Source of the DNA: Nocardioidaceae bacterium
Lineage (GTDB): Bacteria; Actinomycetota; Actinomycetes; Propionibacteriales; Nocardioidaceae
NCBI GenBank assembly: GCA_020438665.1
Contig: JAGQUE010000148.1
Location: 1 to 27,846, forward strand
DNA length: 27,846 nucleotides
Direction of reading: 5' to 3'
This document shows, piece after piece, positions 6,844 to 13,811 of the stretch (positions within the stretch are counted from its first letter, which is position 1; each line of letters opens with the position of its first letter). The notes under the pieces are model-generated. The model was not told the DNA's origin, made no database searches, and saw only the letters and a program-made list of their open reading frames with translations. The position numbers were made by a program, and so were the translations under genes.

Positions 6844-7971
6844 TCAGCCCTTCAGCAGGGACAGCACGCTCTGCGGGGCCGAGTTGGCCTGTGCGAGCAT
6901 CGCGGTGCCGGCCTGCGAGAGGATCTGGCTGCGGGTGTAGCTCATCATCTCCTGAGCCATGTCCGTGTCACGGATCCGGCTCTCCGACGCGGACAGGTTC
7001 TCGACCGCGACGTTGAGGTTGTTGATGGTGTGCTCGAACCGGTTCTGCACAGCACCGAGGTTCGCGCGAGCGGTCGAGATCGACGTGATCTGGGTGTCGA
7101 TGGCGTCGATCGCCGAGCGGGCCTCAGCGGCCGTGTTGAAGGAGATACCGCCCGCGACAGCAGCGCCGGCAGCGCCGCCGGTACCCGGAGCCGTGGTGGC
7201 CAGGGTGCCGCCGTTGGTCGCCTGGACCACCAGCTCGTTGCTGTCGTTGACCGAGGCCTTGAAGTTGGCCGCGAACGCCGAGTCGCCGTTGAGCTTGTCA
7301 GCAACGCCCTGGACGCTGGTCAGGGAGCCCGCGGCACCCATGTCGACGGTCACGGAGGACACGACGCCGGTGGTGCTGAAGGTCCAGTTGCCGGTCACGG
7401 CGGTGGGGGTGACAACGGCGTACTCGTTGCCGCCACCAGCGGTGAGGGCGGTCGCGACGCCGGCCACGTTGGCGGTGTCGAAGTTGAAGGAGATCACGTT
7501 GTCAGCGGAGGCGGAGCCCGCGCCGACCTGGAAGTCCTTCGAGTGGGCCGTGCCGTCGAGCAGCTTGGTCCCGTTGAAGTTCGTCGACCCGGCGATACGG
7601 GTCAGCTCGCCCTGGAGCTGCGAAACCTCAGTGCCGATGGCCGCGCGGGCCTGGGCGCTGTTGGTGTCGTTGGCTGCCTGCACGGACAGGTCGCGCATGC
7701 GCTGCAGGATCGAGTGAACCTCGGTGAGAGCACCTTCCGCGGTCTGGACGACCGAGATGCCGTCCTGAGCGTTGCGCACGGCAACCTTCAGGCCGCCGAC
7801 CTGCGAGCGCAGGCCCTCGGAGATCGCGAGACCGGCCGCGTCGTCGGCAGCCCGGTTGATGCGGAAACCGCTGGACAGCTTCTCCAGCGACTTGGACATC
7901 TGGCCCTGGGTGACAGACAGGTTGCGGTAGCTGTTCAGAGCGTCGATGTTCTGGTTGATGCGCAGACCCAT
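6844..7971 (-). CDS. fliC: Flagellin FliC/Hag
   Basis: This 375-residue protein forms the filament. The N-terminal D0/D1 region (MGLRINQNIDALNSYRNL...LEKLSSGFRINRAADDAAGLAISEGLRSQ) and the C-terminal D1/D0 region (SRIRDTDMAQEMMSYTRSQILSQAGTAMLAQAN...SVLSLL) are fully conserved. The middle (about 135-285) is Ala/Gly/Thr-rich and variable. The ATG at 7971-7969 has AAGGAGG eight bases upstream; an upstream reading to 8217 adds 82 unconserved residues across the promoter and is rejected. LQRMRDLSVQ at 89-98 and GEL at 121-123 match the positions of the TLR5-contact residues in enteric flagellin. A FliA-type promoter and a CsrA-type leader precede it. It is a single copy in this window. Confidence 0.98.
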   Translation of the reverse strand: MGLRINQNIDALNSYRNLSVTQGQMSKSLEKLSSGFRINRAADDAAGLAISEGLRSQVGGLKVAVRNAQDGISVVQTAEGALTEVHSILQRMRDLSVQAANDTNSAQARAAIGTEVSQLQGELTRIAGSTNFNGTKLLDGTAHSKDFQVGAGSASADNVISFNFDTANVAGVATALTAGGGNEYAVVTPTAVTGNWTFSTTGVVSSVTVDMGAAGSLTSVQGVADKLNGDSAFAANFKASVNDSNELVVQATNGGTLATTAPGTGGAAGAAVAGGISFNTAAEARSAIDAIDTQITSISTARANLGAVQNRFEHTINNLNVAVENLSASESRIRDTDMAQEMMSYTRSQILSQAGTAMLAQANSAPQSVLSLLKG

Positions 7972-7976
7972 GATGG

Positions 7977-8020
7977 TTCCCTCCTTGGAATCAGGTCTCG
8001 TTCCGGAACCCATCCTTGGG
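7977..8020 (-). promoter_or_regulatory. fliC leader with two CsrA-type GGA hairpins
   Basis: On the minus strand, CCC-AAGGAT-GGG at 8020-8009 forms a small hairpin whose loop AAGGAT fits the ARGGAU core of the CsrA consensus. TTCC-AAGGAG-GGAA at 7990-7977 forms a second hairpin whose loop holds the ribosome binding site of fliC. Two sites, the second masking the SD, is the layout described for the Bacillus hag leader. The hairpins are seen; binding by the CsrA at 12766 is inferred. Confidence 0.6.
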
Positions 8021-8033
8021 CTCTCTGACACCA

Positions 8034-8061
8034 CAGTCGGCGGCAGGGCGAGGGACTTGAG
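8034..8061 (-). promoter_or_regulatory. FliA-type promoter for fliC
   Basis: The minus strand reads CTCA (8061-8058), 16 bases, then GCCGACTG (8041-8034), matching the flagellar sigma pattern with the same spacing as the flgB and flgN sites. The start of transcription would be near 8027, giving a leader of about 56 bases. Confidence 0.65.
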
Positions 8062-8098
8062 AGGTTTCGGCGCGGGTGTTTCGGTGGACTGCTCGACG

Positions 8099-8145
8099 GC
8101 TGCCGCCGAGCCCGAGCTCGACGGCAGCACGTCGGCACCCGACGT
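8099..8145 (-). terminator. Tandem hairpins between fliA and fliC
   Basis: Two adjacent inverted repeats lie 103-149 bases beyond the fliA stop. ACGTCGG/CCGACGT (8129-8135 with 8139-8145) has a three-base loop. GCTGCCG/CGGCAGC (8099-8105 with 8122-8128) has a 16-base loop. They may end the fliA transcript upstream of the fliC promoter. There is no U-tract, so confidence is modest. Confidence 0.35.
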
Positions 8146-8247
8146 AGTGGGGACGGCCACCCAGCCGGCGGCCGGAGTGGCTGAGACCGGTAGCGCGGAG
8201 TCGATCGTGGCGATCACGATCTGCCCTCCGGCTCATGCCGGTGACCT

Positions 8248-9180
8248 TCAGGCGGTGATGTCCAAAGCCTCGGTCATCGGTCGGCGGCGCGTGATGGTGG
8301 CGTGGCGCGCGGCAACGGAGGCGAAGTAGGCCTCCCGCCGACGGTCGGCGGCACCACCCGGGCGGGGGTGCGCCGTGACCTGGTCAGGATCGAAGGCCCG
8401 GTTGACGGCGTCGCGCAGCAGCACCATGGCCTCCGCGCGCAGCTGGCTGATCCGAGACTCGGTGACGCCCAGCTCGGCCGCGATCTCGGCCATGGGGCGC
8501 TCGTTGAGGAAGTAGTCCTTGACGACGAGGCGCAGCCGCTCGGGCAGCTCCTCCACGGCGGCGAGCAGGTAGCCGAGCTGCTCACGGTGCTCGATCTGGG
8601 CGCTGGGGTCGGGCTCGCTGCCGACCAGCAGGTCGTCGAGCATGCCCTCGCGGGCAGCCTGGAGAGAAAGGACGGAGGCGCGGGCGACGTCGGTGTCGTT
8701 GGCGACGACCTCGTCGAGCGGGACGCCGAGCGCGGAGGCGACCTCGGCGTTGGACGGCGAGCGGCCCAGCGACGTGGCCAGCCGGGAGCGGGTCTCGTCG
8801 AGGTCGCGGGCCCGGCGCCGTACGGAGCGGGAGGCCCAGTCGACCGAGCGCAGCTCGTCGAGGAGCGCGCCGCGGATCCGGGTGGCGGCGTAGCGGGAGA
8901 ACGGAACGCCTCGCTCGGCGTCGAAGCCCTGGCCGGCCTGGACGAGCGCGGTCATGCCGGCGGAGACGAGGTCGTCACGGTTGACGTGAGACGGGACCCG
9001 GCCGAGCATCTCGCGGACCAGGTGCCCGACGAGCGGGATGTTGTCCGTGATGAGCTTGTCGACCTCAGCCTTGGAGCGGCGGTCAGCGAAGGAGGCCGCG
9101 GCCCCCAGCTCCTCGCCGTACTCGGAGTCGAGGTCCGAGAGCGAAGCCGATGGCGCGGTCAAGACGATGGTTTCTTGCAT
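8248..9180 (-). CDS. fliA: FliA/WhiG-family flagellar sigma factor (sigma-28 type)
   Basis: This is a sigma-70 family group 3 factor of about 310 residues. Region 2 contains NIPLVGHLVREMLGRVP, DDLVSAGMTALVQAGQGFDAERGVPFSRYAATRIRGALLDELRSVDW and SRSVRRRARDL, the FliA/WhiG hallmark. Region 3 follows. Region 4 contains VVKDYFLNERPMAEIAAELGVTESRISQLRAEAMVLLRDAV, a helix-turn-helix that reads the -35 element. The promoter pattern found before flgB, fliC and flgN is what such a factor recognises. The start is uncertain: ATG 9180 or GTG 9195, neither with a good SD. A possible -10-like TAAAAC (9217-9212) sits close upstream. FlgM, the usual anti-sigma factor, is not seen in the window. The C-terminal 40 residues after region 4 are an Arg-rich extension. 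Confidence 0.93.
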   Translation of the reverse strand: MQETIVLTAPSASLSDLDSEYGEELGAAASFADRRSKAEVDKLITDNIPLVGHLVREMLGRVPSHVNRDDLVSAGMTALVQAGQGFDAERGVPFSRYAATRIRGALLDELRSVDWASRSVRRRARDLDETRSRLATSLGRSPSNAEVASALGVPLDEVVANDTDVARASVLSLQAAREGMLDDLLVGSEPDPSAQIEHREQLGYLLAAVEELPERLRLVVKDYFLNERPMAEIAAELGVTESRISQLRAEAMVLLRDAVNRAFDPDQVTAHPRPGGAADRRREAYFASVAARHATITRRRPMTEALDITA

Positions 9181-9271
9181 CCCCGAGAAAGTCACAACAC
9201 GAAGGTGCGCCGTTTTACCGACGCTTCGAGGCGAGATTCCCGGTTTCCACCCTGATTGGTCACCCGGACTG

Positions 9272-9291
9272 GGACCTTGGTCCTAGGGACC
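9272..9291. repeat. Overlapping palindromes between divergent fliA and flgN
   Basis: Three alternating half-sites, GGACC (9272-9276), GGTCC (9279-9283) and GGACC (9287-9291), give two overlapping inverted repeats with two- and three-base spacers. They lie about 90 bases upstream of fliA and about 40 bases upstream of the flgN -35 box. This is a suitable spot for a regulator acting on both operons. No known operator was recognised. Confidence 0.4.
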
Positions 9292-9328
9292 GATGACCAG
9301 ACTGGCTAGATCTCTTCCGTCGAAAGCC

Positions 9329-9356
9329 CTCAAGTGGCCGCGTCGCTGCCCGATGA
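9329..9356 (+). promoter_or_regulatory. FliA-type promoter for flgN-flgK-flgL-fliW
   Basis: CTCA (9329-9332), 16 bases, then CCCGATGA (9349-9356). It has one mismatch to GCCGA but the same 16-base spacing as the flgB and fliC sites, and CTCAAGT is shared with the fliC site. The start would be near 9364, about 46 bases before flgN. Confidence 0.5.
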
Positions 9357-9409
9357 GGGGGTGTAAGAACTCGGGTCGACTGCAGAGGTGACCGAAGGGC
9401 GGAGTATCG

Positions 9410-9886
9410 ATGGAGAGGCTGTCGCTGATCCTGTGGCGGGAGCGAGACCTGCTGGAGACGTTGCTGTTCAAGCTGGAGGAAGAGCAGCTGCTCCTGGCCC
9501 ATGGGCGCACCCGCTGGCTCATGCGCGCGACGCAGGAGGTCGAGACGGTGCTGCAGAGCATCCGCGAGACCGAGATCCTGCGGTCCGTGGCGGCCGACGA
9601 GGCCGCTGCCGCGATGGGGCTGGGTGCGAGCCCGAGCCTACGCGCCCTCGCCGACGCCGTCGGCGAGCCGTGGCACACCATCCTGGCCGAGCATCGTGAC
9701 GCGTTCGTCAAGGTCACCCAGGAGATCAGTGCCCTCGCCGACGCCAACCGCGAGCTGGTCACCGCCGGCTACCGCTCGGCGCGCGAGACCCTGCTCAGCC
9801 TCGGCGACACCGCGTCCGGCTATGGCCAGGACGGCGCAGCCGTCACCGAGTCCCCGCGCCACCTGCTGGTGGACAGGAGCCTGTGA
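9410..9886 (+). CDS. flgN: FlgN-like export chaperone for FlgK and FlgL
   Basis: FlgN is a cytoplasmic helical chaperone that delivers the hook-filament junction proteins FlgK and FlgL to the export gate. This 158-residue protein is almost entirely helical. Its opening LSLILWRERDLLETLLFKLEEEQLLLAHGRTRWL is typical of the FlgN family. The C-terminal helix (HRDAFVKVTQEISALADANRELVTAGYRSARETL) would carry the substrate-binding face. ATG 9410 has GGGCGGAG about five bases upstream. It stands directly before flgK and flgL, its expected clients, with a one-base gap to flgK. Confidence 0.9.
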   Translation: MERLSLILWRERDLLETLLFKLEEEQLLLAHGRTRWLMRATQEVETVLQSIRETEILRSVAADEAAAAMGLGASPSLRALADAVGEPWHTILAEHRDAFVKVTQEISALADANRELVTAGYRSARETLLSLGDTASGYGQDGAAVTESPRHLLVDRSL

Positions 9887-9887
9887 C

Positions 9888-11282
9888 ATGACCGGCACGT
9901 TCTCCTCGTTCCAGACCTCGCTGAGCGCGCTGCGCTACAACCAGCTCGTCATGGACGTCGCGAGCGGGAACATCGCGAACGTCGGGACCGACGGCTATGC
10001 CCGTCGCCGGGTCACCGCCGAGTCGCTCGGTGCCGCCACCACGCCCGCCATCTGGTCGCGGGCCCAGTGGGAGGGCAACGGCGTGCGGGTTTCCGGCCTG
10101 CAGCGGCTCGTCGACCCGATGCTGGACTCCCGGGCCCGCCGTGAGCACGGCCTGCAGTCCTACTTCGACCTCCGCCAGACCGTCCTCGAACGCGTCGAGA
10201 CCGGCATCGGTGAGCCGGGGGACCAGGGTGTCTCCGCGGCGATGTCGTCCTTCCGCACCAGCTGGCACGACCTGGCCAACGCCCCGTCCTCGACCGCCAC
10301 CCGCGCCTCGGTCGTCACCGCGGCCGGCACCCTGGTCGACGCGATCAACGCCCAGGCGCGCAATATCTCCACCGAACAGGCCGAGCAGCGGCAGAACCTG
10401 CTGAGCACCGTGTCCGAGATCAACACGCTGGCCGGCGACCTCGCCAACGCCAACAAGGCGATCGCGAACGCGAACATGAACGGCAGCGACCCCAACGTGC
10501 TGCTCGACCAGCGCGACCAGCTGGCACTGCGGCTCTCCGAGCTCACCGGCGCCGTCGGGACGATCCGCGGCGACGGCGGCATGGACATGACCGTCAACGG
10601 CGTCGCCCTCGTCACCGGCCAGAACGCCGGCGCCTTCGAGATCGCCACCGGCGTCACGCCGATCGGCGACGCCGACGGCAACCCGGTCACCTTCCAGATC
10701 ACCGACACCTCCGGCACGACGGCGGTCACCGGCGGGCTCAAGGGTGAGACCGGTGCGATCACCGACCTGCTCAACGTCACCCTGCCGGACTACCTCGCCG
10801 ATCTCGGCACCGTCGCATCGTCGCTCGCGGACACGGTCAACGCCCAGCACCAGGCCGGCTATGACAAGGCCGGCACCGCCGGCGTCGCGCTCTTCTCCTA
10901 CAACGCGGCCGACCCGGCCTCGACGCTGAGCGTGGCGATCACCGATCCCGATCTGCTGGCAGCCTCCTCGTTGCCGGGCGGCGTCGTCGACGGAGGCAAC
11001 GCCGACGTCCTGGCGGGCCTCACGTCGTTCGAGGGCGACTATCAGCGCGTCGTCTCGACGTTCGGCACCGAGGTCGCCTCCAGCCAGCGCAAGGCGGCCA
11101 GCCAGCTGACGTTGACCAACCAGGTCGACGGCTCCCGTGAGCAGCTCTCCGGCGTCAGCATCGACGAGGAGATGGTTTCGATCATGCAGGCCCAGCGTTC
11201 CTATGAGGCGGCGTCTCGGGTGATGACCACCCTCGACGACGTCCTCGACACCCTCATCAACCGGACCGGGGTGACGCGCTGA
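9888..11282 (+). CDS. flgK: FlgK, hook-filament junction protein 1
   Basis: FlgK (464 residues) joins hook and filament outside the cell. The N-terminus (FSSFQTSLSALRYNQLVMDVASGNIANVGTDGYARR) has the axial-protein ANIANxxTxGY-type motif. The C-terminus (LSGVSIDEEMVSIMQAQRSYEAASRVMTTLDDVLDTLIN) has the FlgK family ending. ATG 9888 has AGGAG about eight bases upstream, and the preceding open frame upstream of it overlaps flgN and is not coding. The middle is Ala/Thr/Gly-rich. It overlaps flgL by one base (TGATG), which points to coupled translation. Confidence 0.96.
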   Translation: MTGTFSSFQTSLSALRYNQLVMDVASGNIANVGTDGYARRRVTAESLGAATTPAIWSRAQWEGNGVRVSGLQRLVDPMLDSRARREHGLQSYFDLRQTVLERVETGIGEPGDQGVSAAMSSFRTSWHDLANAPSSTATRASVVTAAGTLVDAINAQARNISTEQAEQRQNLLSTVSEINTLAGDLANANKAIANANMNGSDPNVLLDQRDQLALRLSELTGAVGTIRGDGGMDMTVNGVALVTGQNAGAFEIATGVTPIGDADGNPVTFQITDTSGTTAVTGGLKGETGAITDLLNVTLPDYLADLGTVASSLADTVNAQHQAGYDKAGTAGVALFSYNAADPASTLSVAITDPDLLAASSLPGGVVDGGNADVLAGLTSFEGDYQRVVSTFGTEVASSQRKAASQLTLTNQVDGSREQLSGVSIDEEMVSIMQAQRSYEAASRVMTTLDDVLDTLINRTGVTR

Positions 11283-12172
11283 TGATCACGCGTGTCACAC
11301 AGCAGATGATGTCGCAGCGGTCCCTCGACGGCCTGCAGCTCGGGCTCACCCGGCTGGCCAAGATCCAAGAGCACCTGTCGACCGGCAAGATCATCAACCG
11401 GGTCTCCGACTCTCCCGCCGACGCCACCGCCGCGATGCGGCTGCGCTCAGCGGTCGCCGTCCAGAAGCAGTACGTCCGCAACGCCGACGACGGCGCCACC
11501 TGGCTCGCCCAGGCCGACGTCGCGCTGCAGGACGCCACCGACCTGGTGCGCCGGGCTCGTGAGCTGGGCCTCCAGGGTGCGAGCAGCGGCTCCATGAGCC
11601 AGCAGGGCCGTGAGGCGCTGGCCGCCGAGGTCGACCAGCTCCGCCAGGGCCTGATCGCGACGGCGAACACGACCTACCTCGACCGCCCGGTGTTCGGCGG
11701 CATCACCGCCGGCACCCAGGCCTATGACGCGACCAGCGGCGCCTACATCGGCGTCAACCAGCCGGTGTTGCGATCGATCGCCGATGGGGTCAAGCTCCGC
11801 GTGGACGTCGACGGCCAAGCCACGTTTGCCGCCTCCGGCACTTCCGCCTTCGACGACCTGACGGCCCTGTCCGCCGCGATCCGGGCCAACGACACCACCG
11901 CGATGCGCACCCAGGTCGACGCCCTCAAGGGTCATCTCGACGCGATCAGCACGATGCAGTCCGACGTCGGTGCGCGAGCCAAGCGGATCGACCAGGCGAC
12001 CGTGTCGGCCGGTGACGCCCAGATGGCGCTCAGCACCCGGCTGTCGAACCTCGAGAACACCGACCTCGCCCAGGCGACCGTCGACCTCAACCTGCAGCAG
12101 GTCGCCTACCAGTCGGCCCTCGCCGCCACCGCGAGGGTCATGCAGCCCAGCCTGGTGGACTTCCTGCGATGA
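11282..12172 (+). CDS. flgL: FlgL, hook-filament junction protein 3
   Basis: FlgL (296 residues) is the second junction protein and structurally resembles flagellin. The N-terminal helix reads ITRVTQQMMSQRSLDGLQLGLTRLAKIQEHLSTGKIINRVSDSPADATAAMRLRSAV, with the flagellin-like LSTGxxIxxxSDxPA pattern. The C-terminus (TRLSNLENTDLAQATVDLNLQQVAYQSALAATARVMQPSLVDFL) is diagnostic. The length is at the short end, with a reduced outer domain. The gene ends with an ATGA overlap onto a possible fliW start. Its last bases are repeated twice in the next 60 bases. Confidence 0.95.
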   Translation: MITRVTQQMMSQRSLDGLQLGLTRLAKIQEHLSTGKIINRVSDSPADATAAMRLRSAVAVQKQYVRNADDGATWLAQADVALQDATDLVRRARELGLQGASSGSMSQQGREALAAEVDQLRQGLIATANTTYLDRPVFGGITAGTQAYDATSGAYIGVNQPVLRSIADGVKLRVDVDGQATFAASGTSAFDDLTALSAAIRANDTTAMRTQVDALKGHLDAISTMQSDVGARAKRIDQATVSAGDAQMALSTRLSNLENTDLAQATVDLNLQQVAYQSALAATARVMQPSLVDFLR

Positions 12173-12654
12173 GCGTGGCGTCCCCGACCTCCCCGGACCG
12201 TACCTGCGATGATCTTCCTGCGATGAGTGACCACAGCGAATCTCCCGAACCGGGCGCCCCGCGGCTCGACACGCCGGACGTGCCGGTCATCGAGCTGGTC
12301 CAACCGATGCCCGGCTTCGACGACCAGCGCCGGTTCACCCTGGTCAAGCTCGACGACGACGGCATGCTCTGTGCCCTCACCTGCCTCGACTCCGACCTGC
12401 GCTTCCTCGTCGTCTCGCCCACGCCGTTCTTCCCGGACTATGTGCCCGAGATCGACGACGACATGGCGCAGCGGCTCGAGCTCATGACGGCCGAGGACGC
12501 CCTCGTGCTCCTCGTCCTGACCGCGGGCGAGTCGCTGGCCAGCAGCACCGCCAACCTCATCGCTCCGATCGTCGTCAACCGCAACACCTACCGAGCCGCC
12601 CAGGTCGTGCTGGACCACCAGGACCTTCCGCTCGCGGCGCCGCTGGTCGGCTGA
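12169..12654 (+). CDS. fliW: FliW, flagellar assembly factor and CsrA antagonist
   Basis: FliW is a small beta-rich protein that binds either flagellin or CsrA. Free FliW allosterically blocks CsrA, so flagellin translation follows export. From the first ATG the protein has 161 residues; the conserved domain runs from about residue 38 (DVPVIELVQPMPGFDDQRRFTLVKLDDDGMLCALTCLDSDLRFLVVSP) to the end. That matches FliW order, including LVxPxPGFxxxxxFxLxxL and PxxFFPDYxxEI. ATG 12169 overlaps the flgL stop. A second ATG at 12223 is also plausible, as the intervening 18 residues are not conserved. Neither has a strong SD. csrA follows after 111 bases. Confidence 0.92.
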   Translation: MSVASPTSPDRTCDDLPAMSDHSESPEPGAPRLDTPDVPVIELVQPMPGFDDQRRFTLVKLDDDGMLCALTCLDSDLRFLVVSPTPFFPDYVPEIDDDMAQRLELMTAEDALVLLVLTAGESLASSTANLIAPIVVNRNTYRAAQVVLDHQDLPLAAPLVG

Positions 12655-12660
12655 CCGTGC

Positions 12661-12682
12661 CCCCGCGGGACCGACTGCGGGG
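12661..12682 (+). terminator. Hairpin between fliW and csrA
   Basis: CCCCGC (12661-12666) and GCGGGG (12677-12682) are perfect complements around a ten-base loop that contains GGGAC. It lies within an outer GTGCCC/GGGCAC pair (12657-12662 and 12715-12720). The two structures share bases and so are alternatives. Either could end fliW transcription or act in the csrA leader. The function is not determined. Confidence 0.3.
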
Positions 12683-12765
12683 AGGCCTTCGTCGGGGGAC
12701 GCGGGGCGCGACAAGGGCACCCAGTTCCGGGGCGTTGCCGCCGCGGGTTCGGGGGAGCAGGTAGC

Positions 12766-13008
12766 GTGCTGTCCGTGCTCGTTCTCAGTCGTCGCGTCGG
12801 TGAGGCGATCGTCGTCGGTGGCGACGTGACCATCACCGTGCTCGAGGTGCGCGGTGACATCGTGCGCGTCGGCATCGACGCACCCCGCTCGGTGGCCGTC
12901 CACCGGGCCGAGCTGCTGGCCGAGGTGCGCAGCACCAACGAGGCCGCGGCGTCGCCGGCCGAGGCAGCCGTCGCGTCGCTGACCCAGGAGATCCGCAGCC
13001 GCCAGTGA
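12766..13008 (+). CDS. csrA: CsrA, carbon storage/translation regulator
   Basis: CsrA is a dimeric RNA-binding protein that represses translation at GGA sites near ribosome binding sites. The product contains the whole family core: VLVLSRRVGEAIVVGGDVTITVLEVRGDIVRVGIDAP then SVAVHRAELLAEV, including the Leu in strand 1 and the Arg in VHR that contact RNA. GTG 12766 has GGGGGAG eight bases upstream, and a second GTG at 12775 would give the canonical MLVLSR start. The tail after the helix (about residues 56-80) is Ala-rich and longer than the usual 61-70 residue protein. Its place after fliW supports the FliW-CsrA-flagellin circuit. Confidence 0.95.
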   Translation: MLSVLVLSRRVGEAIVVGGDVTITVLEVRGDIVRVGIDAPRSVAVHRAELLAEVRSTNEAAASPAEAAVASLTQEIRSRQ

Positions 13009-13037
13009 CCCTCCTCGACCGCGTGTGGTCGTGGGTC
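13007..13037. terminator. Candidate bidirectional terminator between csrA and the response regulator
   Basis: The convergent junction contains nested complements: GACCC/GGGTC (13007-13011 and 13033-13037) outside CGACC/GGTCG (13016-13020 and 13027-13031) with a six-base loop. It overlaps both stop regions. There is no U-tract on either strand. Confidence 0.35.
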
Positions 13038-13677
13038 AGTCGTTGTCGCCCAGCCGGGCGGCGAGCAGCGCAGCCTGGGTGCGTCTGGTGACCCCCAGCT
13101 TGCCGAGGATCGACGTCACGTGGTTCTTGACCGTCTTCTCCGCCAGGCTGAGCTCGTCGCCGATCTGCCGGTTGGTCATGCCCTGGGCGACCAGGGCGAG
13201 CACCCTGCGCTCGGACGGGGTCAGGTCGCCCAGGCCGGGGATCTCGGCGACATGTCGGTCATTGCGCTCGGCCATCTTGAGCACCAGGCCCGGGTCGATG
13301 AGCGAATGGCCGCTGGCCACGAGCCGGACGGCGTTGACCAGGGCGTCCAGCGAGATCCACTTGAGCACATAGCCGCTGGCGCCGGCCATCGCGGCCGCGA
13401 ACATCGCGGTGCCGTCGTCGTGGCTGGTCAGCATCAGGCCCTTGATGTGGGGATTGCGTTCGTGGACCTCGCGGAGGACCTCGATGCCGGAGCCATCAGG
13501 GAGGCGTACGTCGAGCACGGCAACGTCGGGCCTGGCCGCGAGGATCGCCTCGGCCGCACCCTCGGCGACGTCCCACTGGCCCACGACGGTCAGGTCGGGC
13601 TCGCACTCGAGGACGGCACGGACGCCTTCTCGCGTCACGGCGAAGTCGTCGACCAGGAAGACCCGAGTCCCATCCAC
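13036..13677 (-). CDS. NarL/DosR-type response regulator
   Basis: This two-domain transcription regulator has 213 residues from GTG 13677. The receiver domain contains the acidic pair D10-D11 (VFLVDDFAVTREGV), the phosphorylation site D56 (DVAVLDVRLPDGSG), the Thr/Ser switch (LMLTSHDD) and the Lys in YVLKWI. The LuxR/NarL-type helix-turn-helix is LTPSERRVLALVAQGMTNRQIGDELSLAEKTVKNHVTSILGKLG, followed by VTRRTQAAL, close to mycobacterial DosR/DevR. No sensor kinase is next to it, so its partner is elsewhere. A longer reading to 13770 would add 31 residues across the MFS promoter and lacks family similarity. It is divergent from the MFS gene. Confidence 0.9.
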   Translation of the reverse strand: MDGTRVFLVDDFAVTREGVRAVLECEPDLTVVGQWDVAEGAAEAILAARPDVAVLDVRLPDGSGIEVLREVHERNPHIKGLMLTSHDDGTAMFAAAMAGASGYVLKWISLDALVNAVRLVASGHSLIDPGLVLKMAERNDRHVAEIPGLGDLTPSERRVLALVAQGMTNRQIGDELSLAEKTVKNHVTSILGKLGVTRRTQAALLAARLGDND

Positions 13678-13751
13678 GGCCTCATTCAAGCAAAGCAGCC
13701 GCCCCGGGGTGCGAGAACGGGAGAAGAGGTGGGGGAATAGCCGACGATGAC

Positions 13752-13776
13752 ATATGGTTGACCACGACAACCATAT
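13752..13776. promoter_or_regulatory. Perfect 9-bp palindrome, likely MarR operator
   Basis: ATATGGTTG (13752-13760) and CAACCATAT (13768-13776) are perfect complements separated by seven bases. It lies 36 bases before the GTG chosen for the MFS gene and 75 bases before the divergent response regulator start. Its size and symmetry suit a dimeric MarR-type repressor, which is encoded as the second gene of the operon. It is AT-rich compared with its surroundings, and may overlap the -10 region. Confidence 0.6.
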
Positions 13777-13811
13777 TTGTCGAGCTCGCCGACCGCTTGG
13801 AAGAAGCCCTC

